Shown here piece after piece: positions 1 through 6,151 of a stretch of DNA of 6,205 bases (position 1 is its first letter; every line of letters starts with the position of its first letter). This DNA comes from an uncultured Eubacteriales bacterium (GTDB lineage Bacteria; Bacillota_A; Clostridia; Lachnospirales; Lachnospiraceae). The stretch spans positions 1-6,205 of the forward strand of contig ONVT01000055.1 of the NCBI GenBank assembly GCA_900321365.1, in the 5' to 3' direction. Below the pieces are notes generated by a model. It was not told where the DNA came from and did no database searches. It worked only from the letters and a program-made list of their open reading frames with translations. The translations under genes and the position numbers were made by a program.

Positions 1-102
1 ATAGCGGGCTATGTAAGGTTTTTTTGCCTGGTACACCCGGAGGAAAAGACAAGCAGGATGTATAAGTAATTTATGTACAGGTCCTAACTATGAAAACAAG
101 AC

Positions 103-159
103 AGAGGACGGCTGTTCGTTTCGGCGTCGAAGCGAGGCAGCCGTCCTCTTTTCTTTCTT
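103..159 (+). terminator. Strong intrinsic (Rho-independent) terminator
   Basis: A perfect 12-bp inverted repeat (AGAGGACGGCTG at 103-114 with CAGCCGTCCTCT at 138-149) continues inward through a further pairing block. T115 to G123 pairs with C128 to G136 (including G-U pairs), leaving only G137 bulged and a GCGT tetraloop at 124-127. This gives about 21 pairs in all. The hairpin is followed directly by a T-rich tract (TTTTCTTTCTT, 149-159), the classic arrangement of a + strand terminator. It probably ends a transcript that enters from the left of the window and insulates the transporter gene. The left flank (93-101) is A-rich but interrupted, so weak termination in the opposite direction is possible but not compelling. 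Confidence 0.9.
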
Positions 160-167
160 GACAGGCT

Positions 168-176
168 TGCTACAAT
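168..176 (+). promoter_or_regulatory. Probable extended -10 promoter for the transporter gene
   Basis: TGCTACAAT fits an extended -10 element (TGn followed by TACAAT, one mismatch to TATAAT). No good -35 lies 16-18 bases upstream, because that region is the T-tract of the preceding terminator. This is tolerable for an extended -10 promoter. A perfect TTGACA at 158-163 lies only 7 bases from TACAAT and so cannot be its -35 partner. Transcription would start near 182-184, giving a very short leader of about 20 bases. I see no riboswitch or clear operator. Confidence 0.4.
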
Positions 177-183
177 AGTAGGG

Positions 184-190
184 AAAGGAG
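184..190 (+). promoter_or_regulatory. Shine-Dalgarno that bears on the transporter start
   Basis: AAAGGAG ends one base before the ATG at 192, too close for normal initiation, and 13 bases before the in-frame ATG at 204, which is on the long side. Family members, as I recall them, start close to the WD-x-I-x-D segment just ahead of the first membrane helix, which favours 204. The choice changes the protein by four residues only. Confidence 0.45.
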
Positions 191-203
191 AATGGATTTC
201 GGG

Positions 204-1058
204 ATGCAGGTCTGGGATGCGATACAGGACGGGCTGCTGGACACAGTGAAGCTGGTACCGTTTCTGTTCCTCACCTATCTGGTGATGGAGTATATCGAAC
301 ATCATACGAGCGACAAAACCAAAGCGGTGATCCGGAGAGCAGACCGGTTCGGGCCGCTGGCAGGCGGACTTCTCGGTGCATTTCCGCAGTGCGGGTTTTC
401 AGCGGCGGCGGCAAGCCTTTACGCGGGCCGCGTGATCACCGGCGGAACGCTGATCGCGGTTTTTTTGTCGACCTCAGATGAGATGCTGCCGATCTTTCTC
501 TCAAACAGAGTCAGCTTCAGCCTGATCATAAAGGTGATCGGAATCAAGGTTGTATATGGCGTGATCGCCGGATTTGTGGTGGATTTTCTGTTCCGCAGCC
601 TGAATATCAGGAAGATCGGGGAAGGAATCCATGGGATCTGCAGTGCGGAGAACTGTGAGTGTGAGAAGGGAATCTTTCTTTCTTCCCTGAAGCATACGCT
701 CAGCATCGCGCTGTTTATCCTTCTGATTTCTGTGGCACTGAACCTTTTCCTGGAAATGGTCGGGACACAGAATCTGGAGAGCCTGGTTTTTAACCAGCCG
801 GTCATAGGCGAGGTGCTTGCCGGCCTGATCGGCCTGATTCCGAACTGCGCCGCGTCGGTTGCGCTCACGACCATGTACCTGGACGGTTTTATGAGCGCCG
901 GGGCGATGATGGCCGGCCTGATGGTCGGGGCGGGCGTCGGAATCCTTGTGCTTGCGCGTTCGAACCGCAGCAGGAGGGAGAGCGCGAAGATTATCCTGAT
1001 CCTGTACGCGGCAGGCGTGATCGGAGGCCTTCTGACTTCCGCGCTGCGGCTGTTCTGA
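204..1058 (+). CDS. Putative heavy-metal/metalloid exporter, ArsP_2 family membrane protein
   Basis: Predicted inner-membrane transporter of 284 residues, of the family described as putative 10-TM heavy-metal exporters (also annotated arsenic efflux protein or putative manganese transporter). The true substrate is not established. Hydrophobic segments fall near residues 15-27, 52-72, 80-98, 106-132, 164-186, 202-226, 232-252 and 262-280. Conserved-looking motifs are GAFPQCGFS (58-66), LSTSDEMLP (88-96) and GLIPNCAAS (210-218). The two P-(Q/N)-C motifs sit in matching halves of an internal duplication. A hydrophilic loop carries H143, C146, C151 and C153, a plausible metal-binding cluster. The frame is also open from an ATG at 192 (288 residues), but the ribosome binding site is only one base from that codon, so 204 is preferred. 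It is the first gene after the terminator and promoter and lies 141 bases ahead of hslO on the same strand. Family assignment is fairly secure; the transported ion is unknown. Confidence 0.85.
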   Translation: MQVWDAIQDGLLDTVKLVPFLFLTYLVMEYIEHHTSDKTKAVIRRADRFGPLAGGLLGAFPQCGFSAAAASLYAGRVITGGTLIAVFLSTSDEMLPIFLSNRVSFSLIIKVIGIKVVYGVIAGFVVDFLFRSLNIRKIGEGIHGICSAENCECEKGIFLSSLKHTLSIALFILLISVALNLFLEMVGTQNLESLVFNQPVIGEVLAGLIGLIPNCAASVALTTMYLDGFMSAGAMMAGLMVGAGVGILVLARSNRSRRESAKIILILYAAGVIGGLLTSALRLF

Positions 1059-1187
1059 AAGAGCCAGTCTGACTCGCCACACTCCCCGGTGCGGCAGGCA
1101 AAACGACAGGAAAACTGACGTTTACAGGTAATCTGATCACGCAGCAGACGCTGTGGGGTCGTCAGGAGAAGATATTGGAAACTCATG

Positions 1188-1193
1188 AGGAGA
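1188..1193 (+). promoter_or_regulatory. Shine-Dalgarno fixing the hslO start
   Basis: AGGAGA is spaced six bases from the ATG at 1200. The earlier in-frame ATG at 1185 lies immediately upstream of this element (the run reads ATGAGGAGA), and its own nearest AGGAGA (1164-1169) is 15 bases away. The 1200 start also reproduces the usual Hsp33 N-terminus. Confidence 0.8.
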
Positions 1194-1199
1194 AATTCC

Positions 1200-2084
1200 A
1201 TGCAGGATTACATGATACGGGCGACGGCGGCGGATGATTCGATCCGCGCATTTGCCGCCACCACAAGGCAGATGGTGGAGGACGCCAGGATGGCGCATGA
1301 CACGACACCGGTCTGCACGGCAGCGCTCGGGAGGCTCCTGACGGGAGGCGTCATGTTCGGGAGCATGCTGAAGGAGGACAGGGCGCTTGTCACGCTCCAG
1401 ATCCGGTCTGACGGGCCTGCCGGCGGAATTACTGTCACGGCGGACTCTCATTTTCATGCGAAGGGATATGTGAACAACCCCCATGTCCGGATTCCGCTGA
1501 AACCGAACGGGAAGCTGGATGTATCCGGGGCGCTGGGAAAGGGAACACTCACGGTAATCCGGGACATCGGACTGAAGGATCCTTATATCGGTACGGTCCG
1601 GATGCCCAGCGGAGAGATCGCGGAGGACCTGACATACTATTTCGCGGAATCGGAACAGATCCCGAGCTCTGTAGGGCTTGGGGTGCTGGTGGACCGGGAC
1701 TGGAGCGTGAAGCAGGCCGGAGGGTTTATCCTCCAGCTGATGCCGGGTGCTTCGGACGATGTCATCGATGAACTGGAGAGGCGGCTTCAGAAGGTTGACA
1801 GTGTGACCGCCATGCTTGAGGACGGGATGCTCCCGGAGGACATCCTCGTAGAACTGGTCGGAAGCTTCGGCCTTCAGATCACTCAGAAGCATGAGGTCTC
1901 CTTCGCCTGCAGCTGCTCGAAGGAGCGGATCGAAAAGGCACTGATTTCCATCGGACCGAAGGATATCAGGGAGATGATCGATGAGGGGAAGCCGGTCGAG
2001 GTAGGCTGTCAGTTCTGCGGCAGGAAGTATACGTTTGATATGGATGATCTCAGGAGAATCCTTTCCGCCCAGAAGAAGAGATGA
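1200..2084 (+). CDS. hslO: Hsp33 redox-regulated molecular chaperone
   Basis: Cytosolic holdase chaperone that protects unfolding proteins during oxidative or bleach-type stress. In the known family, four C-terminal cysteines bind zinc when reduced; oxidation releases zinc, forms disulfides, unfolds the linker and activates the chaperone without ATP. The product is 294 residues, the normal size. The N-terminus (MQDYMIRATA) resembles the Bacillus form. The substrate-binding core includes TAALGRLLTGG (about 40-50), GPAGGI (72-77), an E-QIPSSVGLGVLV segment (152-164) and AGGFILQLMPG (173-183). The zinc-switch domain holds CSC (Cys237, Cys239) and CQFC (Cys270, Cys273), so all four ligands are present and the switch should work. 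An extra cysteine at 39 is not part of the motif. The 1200 start is chosen over the in-frame ATG at 1185 from ribosome binding site spacing. No terminator separates it clearly from its neighbours. Regulation is not visible in the sequence. Confidence 0.97.
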   Translation: MQDYMIRATAADDSIRAFAATTRQMVEDARMAHDTTPVCTAALGRLLTGGVMFGSMLKEDRALVTLQIRSDGPAGGITVTADSHFHAKGYVNNPHVRIPLKPNGKLDVSGALGKGTLTVIRDIGLKDPYIGTVRMPSGEIAEDLTYYFAESEQIPSSVGLGVLVDRDWSVKQAGGFILQLMPGASDDVIDELERRLQKVDSVTAMLEDGMLPEDILVELVGSFGLQITQKHEVSFACSCSKERIEKALISIGPKDIREMIDEGKPVEVGCQFCGRKYTFDMDDLRRILSAQKKR

Positions 2085-2161
2085 TCCTGATGTCAGTCCA
2101 GGTTTTATTTCCGGGTATGTCAACAGGCGTGAATGCCGGTATCTGGGCGGCTGGCGGTGTC

Positions 2162-2190
2162 TGAACAGATCCTAAATCAGATTTTAAAGT
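2162..2190 (+). promoter_or_regulatory. Possible weak promoter ahead of nadE
   Basis: TGAACA (2162-2167) and TAAAGT (2185-2190) are separated by exactly 17 bases, and each matches the vegetative consensus at four of six positions. The interval is more AT-rich than the surrounding coding sequence and contains a short inverted repeat (AAATC-A-GATTT, 2174-2184). This could give nadE its own transcript, but matches this weak occur by chance. The rest of the 2085-2240 gap shows no convincing terminator. Confidence 0.2.
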
Positions 2191-2227
2191 GAGGAACTGC
2201 TTCAACACAGCAGCAGATATCTTAGAC

Positions 2228-2232
2228 AGGAG
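2228..2232 (+). promoter_or_regulatory. Shine-Dalgarno fixing the nadE start
   Basis: AGGAG lies eight bases before the ATG at 2241. An in-frame GTG at 2232 shares its first base with this element, so it cannot be served by it and has no alternative ribosome binding site. The ATG is therefore preferred. Confidence 0.8.
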
Positions 2233-2240
2233 TGAGAGCG

Positions 2241-4175
2241 ATGAAGGATGGATTTATCAAGGTTGCGGCGGTTACACCACCGGTCAGGGTCGCTGATGTG
2301 GAATTCAACACCGGAGAGGTGATCAGGCTTCTGAAGGAAGCGGCGGCAGAAGGAGCGAAGATCATCGTGTTCCCGGAGCTGGTGCTCACCGCTTACACCT
2401 GCAATGACCTTTTCCTCCAGAGTTCCCTTCTCCGGAAGGCCAGGCAGGGGCTTTGTGAGGTGATCCGCGCGTCAGAGGGGATCCGGGCGCTGGTCTTTGT
2501 CGGCCTTCCCCTGGAGGTGGACGGGAGACTCTACAATACCGCGGCGGCCCTGTCGGATGGAAAGCTGCTGGGATTCGTTCCGAAGAGGGCAATTCCGAAT
2601 TACTGCGAGTATTATGAGCAGAGGTATTTTGCCCCGGGAATGGGAGAGACAGTTCTCGTCCCGTTCGGCTCCGGGATGGTTCCGATGGGCGCATACCAGC
2701 TGTTTGAATGCCGCATAAAAGGGGAGGAGGATGCGATCCCGGGCGGATTGAAGGTCGCCTGCGAGATCTGCGAGGACCTCTGGCTGCCGGATCCTCCCAG
2801 CACCCGGGCCGCCATGGCCGGGGCAAATGTCATCGTGAATCTCTCCGCTTCGGTGGAGGTGACCGGGAAGACGGCCTATCGCAGGGATCTGGTGCGTATG
2901 ACATCTGCCCGCCTTGTGGCCGCGTACATCTATGCCAGCGCGGGCGAGGGAGAATCCTCACAGGATCTGGTTTTCTGCGGACAGAGGATGGTCGCGGAGA
3001 ACGGGAGCCTGCTGGCGGATTCCGGACGTTTCACCACGGGAATCACCTATGCTCAGATCGATGTAGATCGATTGAGGTCAGAGCGGCGGCGGATTACGAC
3101 ATTTGAGTGCGGGCAGGATGCTCATTTTACATCGTCATTCTTCGATCTGACCCTGGAGGAGACAAAGCTGACGCGCCGGTTTGATCCGATGCCCTTTGTT
3201 CCTTCCGGCAGCCAGGACAGGACAGCCCGCTGTGAGGAGATCTTCCAGATCCAGGCGCTCGGCCTGAAGAAGCGTCTCGAGCACATCGGCGCGAAGGACG
3301 CTGTGATCGGTATTTCGGGCGGGCTGGATTCCACACTGGCGCTGCTTGTCACGGCGAAGGCGTATGACATGCTGGGGCTGGACAGGAAAGGGATCCATGC
3401 GATCACGATGCCGGCGTTCGGAACAACAGACCGCACATACAACAACGCCGTCAAGATGTCTCTCGCTCTTGGCTGCAGCCTGCAGGAGATCAACATCCGG
3501 TGCTCCGTGCTGCAGCACTTTTCGGACATCCGTCATGATCCTTCCGTCATGGATGTCACCTATGAAAATGCGCAGGCCCGCGAGCGGACGCAGGTTCTGA
3601 TGGACCTGGCCAACCAGACCGGCGGGATCGTGGTCGGGACGGGGGACCTGTCGGAACTGGCACTCGGATGGGCGACCTACAACGGCGACCACATGTCGAT
3701 GTACGCGGTGAACAGCTCCGTGCCGAAGACACTGGTGCGCCATCTGGTGCGCTACTATGCGGACTCCTCTGCGGACAAGGAACTGAAGGCGGTTCTCGAG
3801 GATGTCCTGGATACGCCGGTCAGCCCGGAGCTTCTTCCTCCGAAGGACGGAGAGATCTCCCAGAAGACGGAGGATCTGGTGGGTCCATACGAGCTTCACG
3901 ATTTTTTCCTGTACTATGTGCTGCGGTTCGGCTTTGCGCCCTCCAAGATATTCCGCATCGCAAAGAGCGCATTTTCAGGGACATTCGACGAGGAGACGAT
4001 CCTGAAGTGGCTTCGGAAGTTTTACTGGAGATTCTTCTCCCAGCAGTACAAGAGGTCCTGCATCCCGGACGGTCCGAAGACCGGATCCGCGGCGGTGAGC
4101 CCGCGGGGCGACCTCCGCATGCCAAGCGACGCGTGCGTGGCGCTGTGGCAGGAAGACCTGGACCGGATTACGTGA
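2241..4175 (+). CDS. nadE: Glutamine-dependent NAD+ synthetase
   Basis: Catalyses the last step of NAD+ biosynthesis: nicotinic acid adenine dinucleotide is adenylated with ATP and then amidated, with ammonia released from glutamine in the same polypeptide. The 644-residue product has both expected domains. The N-terminal nitrilase-type glutaminase (about 1-300) shows the Glu-Lys-Cys triad as E46 (FPELVLTAY), K115 (PKRAIPNY) and C177 (CEICEDLW). The C-terminal synthetase domain has the ATP-pyrophosphatase signature SGGLDS at 359-364, the GTGDLSELALGWATYNGD stretch at 466-483, and the usual KRSC-PDGPK-G ending with SPRGDLRMPSDA close to the C-terminus. The start is the ATG at 2241, with AGGAG eight bases upstream, rather than the in-frame GTG at 2232. 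The next gene, fhs, begins 64 bases after the stop with no terminator between, so co-transcription is likely. All catalytic residues I can identify are present, so I expect an active enzyme able to use glutamine as nitrogen source. Confidence 0.97.
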   Translation: MKDGFIKVAAVTPPVRVADVEFNTGEVIRLLKEAAAEGAKIIVFPELVLTAYTCNDLFLQSSLLRKARQGLCEVIRASEGIRALVFVGLPLEVDGRLYNTAAALSDGKLLGFVPKRAIPNYCEYYEQRYFAPGMGETVLVPFGSGMVPMGAYQLFECRIKGEEDAIPGGLKVACEICEDLWLPDPPSTRAAMAGANVIVNLSASVEVTGKTAYRRDLVRMTSARLVAAYIYASAGEGESSQDLVFCGQRMVAENGSLLADSGRFTTGITYAQIDVDRLRSERRRITTFECGQDAHFTSSFFDLTLEETKLTRRFDPMPFVPSGSQDRTARCEEIFQIQALGLKKRLEHIGAKDAVIGISGGLDSTLALLVTAKAYDMLGLDRKGIHAITMPAFGTTDRTYNNAVKMSLALGCSLQEINIRCSVLQHFSDIRHDPSVMDVTYENAQARERTQVLMDLANQTGGIVVGTGDLSELALGWATYNGDHMSMYAVNSSVPKTLVRHLVRYYADSSADKELKAVLEDVLDTPVSPELLPPKDGEISQKTEDLVGPYELHDFFLYYVLRFGFAPSKIFRIAKSAFSGTFDEETILKWLRKFYWRFFSQQYKRSCIPDGPKTGSAAVSPRGDLRMPSDACVALWQEDLDRIT

Positions 4176-4190
4176 GCCGATCCGACCCGC

Positions 4191-4205
4191 ACTGCGGTAC
4201 GCAGT
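4191..4205 (+). repeat. Short perfect hairpin between nadE and fhs
   Basis: ACTGCG and CGCAGT are perfectly complementary around a GTA loop. Adenines rather than thymines follow on the + strand, and no A-tract precedes it, so it does not look like an intrinsic terminator in either direction. It may affect mRNA stability or be incidental. Confidence 0.3.
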
Positions 4206-4239
4206 CAAAAACGGCAGGAAACGATAAGGAGTAAGATCT

Positions 4240-6000
4240 ATGCTTGACCCGGTTAAGTACAAAGACTGGCAGATTGCGCAGGAGGCGGAGAAGACGCTTC
4301 CCTCCGTGCAGGAATTCGCGTCCATGATGGGACTTCAGGAGGATGAGATCATCCCCTATGGCAGGACCCCGAAGCTGGATTTCATCAGGATCATGGAGCG
4401 TCTGAAGGACAGGCCCGACGGAAAGTACATCGAGGTGACCGCGATCACCCCGACACCGCTCGGAGAGGGGAAGTCGACGACCTCGCTCGGACTGATCGAA
4501 GGCCTGGGAAAACTCGGAAAGAAGGCGGGCGGATGCCTGCGCCAGCCATCCGGCGGGCCGACCATGAACGTGAAGGGAACCGCCGCGGGCGGCGGAAATG
4601 CCCTCCTGATTCCCATGACGGAATTCTCGCTCGGCCTGACCGGTGACATCAATGACATCACCAACGCGCATAACCTCGGAATGGTCGCCCTGAATGCCAG
4701 AATGCAGCATGAGCGCAATTATGATGACGAGCGCCTGAAGGCGATCGGGATCCGCCGGCTGGATATCGATCCGGAGAGGATCCAGTGGAATTTCGTCATG
4801 GATTTCTGCTGCCAGGCACTCCGGAAGATGGAGATCGGCCTGGGAGAGGGGAAGATGGACGGTTTCCGGATGGAGACGCGCACGAACATCGCAGTCTCCT
4901 CCGAGCTGATGGCGATCCTCTCCGTGGCAACCGACCTGAAGGACCTGCGGGAGAGGATCGGCCGGATCGTCCTTGCGTATGACAGGAAGGGGAACCCGGT
5001 CACGGCGGAGGATCTCGAGGTCGCGGGCGCCATGACGGCCTGGATGCGGAACACGATCAATCCAACACTCTGCTACACGGTGGAGCACCAGCCCTGCCTG
5101 GTGCATGCGGGGCCATTTGCCAACATCGCGATTGGACAGTCTTCCATCATCGGAGACCGTCTGGGTCTCAAGCTTTTTGATTACCATGTGACGGAGTCGG
5201 GATTTGCCGCGGACATCGGTTTTGAGAAATTCTGGAACGTGAAGTGCCGGCTCTCCGGACTGAAGCCGCACGTGTCGGTTGTCGTCGCGACGATCCGGGC
5301 TCTGAAGATGCATGGCGGCGGACCGGAGGTAAAACCGGGAAAACCTCTCCCGGAGGAATACACGAAGGAGAACCTCGCACTGCTTGAGAAGGGCTGCGAG
5401 AACCTGTTCCACCATGTGAAGAACGTACAGATGTCAGGCATCCGCCCGGTTGTGTGTATCAATAAGTTCCACACCGATACGAACGCGGAGATCGCCCTGA
5501 TCCGGTCCCTGTGCGCTGAGCGCGGGGTCCGCTGTGCCCTTTCCGAACACTGGCAGTACGGAGGAGAGGGAGCCCTGGAGCTTGCGCAGGCGGTTGTGGA
5601 TGCGTGCGAGGAGAGTACGGAGCTGAAGTATCTGTACGGCCTCGACCTTCCTCTCAGGCAGAGAGTCGAGCGGATCGCCACACAGGTCTACGGCGCGGAC
5701 GGCGTCGACTGGGAGAGGCTGGCGATCGAGAAGGCAGAGCGCTTCGAGTCCGATCCGAAATATGCCGATTACTGCACCATGATGGTGAAGACCCACCTGT
5801 CCCTTTCTCATGATCCGGCCTTGAAGGGGGTTCCGAAGCACTGGAGGCTTCCGGTTCGTGATATACTGGAGTACGGAGGAGCCAGGTTCCTGTGCCCGAT
5901 GGCCGGTTCCATCTCCATGATGCCGGGAACCGGGTCGAATCCGGCGTACCGACGGATTGATGTGGACACACGGACCGGGGAGGTTTCCGGACTGTTCTGA
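4240..6000 (+). CDS. fhs: Formate--tetrahydrofolate ligase, divergent long form
   Basis: Cytosolic enzyme that uses ATP to join formate to tetrahydrofolate, giving 10-formyl-THF for purine and formyl-Met-tRNA synthesis; in acetogens it also serves the methyl branch of the Wood-Ljungdahl pathway. The product is 586 residues against about 556-560 for the common bacterial form. The ATP-binding loop [12 protein letters not shown] lies at 70-81, with K78 as the P-loop lysine. The next motifs are recognisable but altered: CLRQPSGGP (99-107; usual CLREPSLGP, with R101 kept) and KGTAAGGG (112-119; usual KGGAAGGG), followed by [13 protein letters not shown] (133-145). Later family segments are intact: GPFANIA (291-297), [15 protein letters not shown] (317-331), [10 protein letters not shown] (353-362), YGADGV (484-489), [10 protein letters not shown] (517-526) and a MPG ending in GLF. 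The start ATG has TAAGGAG (4225-4231) eight bases upstream. The added length includes an insertion near residues 155-175. A metabolic role in one-carbon assimilation is expected; the window alone does not show whether the host is an acetogen. Confidence 0.95.
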   Translation: MLDPVKYKDWQIAQEAEKTLPSVQEFASMMGLQEDEIIPYGRTPKLDFIRIMERLKDRPDGKYIEVTAITPTPLGEGKSTTSLGLIEGLGKLGKKAGGCLRQPSGGPTMNVKGTAAGGGNALLIPMTEFSLGLTGDINDITNAHNLGMVALNARMQHERNYDDERLKAIGIRRLDIDPERIQWNFVMDFCCQALRKMEIGLGEGKMDGFRMETRTNIAVSSELMAILSVATDLKDLRERIGRIVLAYDRKGNPVTAEDLEVAGAMTAWMRNTINPTLCYTVEHQPCLVHAGPFANIAIGQSSIIGDRLGLKLFDYHVTESGFAADIGFEKFWNVKCRLSGLKPHVSVVVATIRALKMHGGGPEVKPGKPLPEEYTKENLALLEKGCENLFHHVKNVQMSGIRPVVCINKFHTDTNAEIALIRSLCAERGVRCALSEHWQYGGEGALELAQAVVDACEESTELKYLYGLDLPLRQRVERIATQVYGADGVDWERLAIEKAERFESDPKYADYCTMMVKTHLSLSHDPALKGVPKHWRLPVRDILEYGGARFLCPMAGSISMMPGTGSNPAYRRIDVDTRTGEVSGLF

Positions 6001-6022
6001 GAGCCCCGGGCTTATGTCTCGT

Positions 6023-6063
6023 GGTTTTTCACGTGCCTTTTGACGGGCACTTCTGAAAAAACC
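6023..6063 (+). terminator. Possible fhs terminator: nested hairpin after the stop codon
   Basis: An inner stem GTGCC/GGCAC (6033-6037 with 6046-6050) is enclosed by an outer stem in which GGTTTTTC (6023-6030) pairs with GAAAAAACC (6055-6063, one A bulged). Only TTCT follows the inner stem, so the U-tract expected of a strong terminator is missing on the + strand, and the minus-strand orientation fits no better. Competing pairings exist nearby (AGCC/GGCT at 6002-6012 and CGTG/CACG at 6020-6033). It is plausible as a weak transcript end or a 3' stabilising structure, with only moderate support. Confidence 0.35.
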
Positions 6064-6151
6064 GGTACAATAACCTTCAGGACGGCTCAGTGCGCTGTCC
6101 CTGCAACCGTACAGGCAGATAGATTGGGTGTAAGATACATACAAAAACAGA

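Noticed and set aside
158..176. TTGACA and TACAAT read as one -35/-10 pair
   Set aside because: The spacer is only 7 bases; RNA polymerase needs about 16-18. The extended -10 reading is preferred.
1068..1104. Imperfect hairpin (GCCACAC/GTGCGGC) after the transporter as a terminator
   Set aside because: It has an internal mismatch and no T-tract on either strand, so it does not meet the pattern of an intrinsic terminator.
1185..1199. Upstream ATG as the hslO start
   Set aside because: The Shine-Dalgarno AGGAGA begins immediately after this ATG and serves the ATG at 1200. The five extra residues are not typical of Hsp33.
1137..2123. Minus-strand open frame of 328 codons opposite hslO
   Set aside because: It lies antisense to an intact Hsp33, has low-complexity Arg/Pro/Asp-rich composition and shows no recognisable domain.
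2232..2240. GTG at 2232 as the nadE start
   Set aside because: It overlaps the Shine-Dalgarno of the ATG at 2241 and has no ribosome binding site of its own.
4176..4239. Tetrahydrofolate or other riboswitch ahead of fhs
   Set aside because: The gap is only 64 bases and shows one 6-bp hairpin; no folate or purine riboswitch core is recognisable.
4168..5415. Long minus-strand open frame (415 codons) opposite fhs
   Set aside because: It is a shadow of the GC-rich fhs coding sequence. It is Arg/His/Leu-rich with no family motif, while the + strand gives an unmistakable enzyme across the same bases.
5434..6144. Minus-strand open frame of 236 codons across the fhs 3' end and the following gap
   Set aside because: Most of it is antisense to conserved fhs codons. 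It extends through the gap only because of chance openness, and its product resembles nothing I know.
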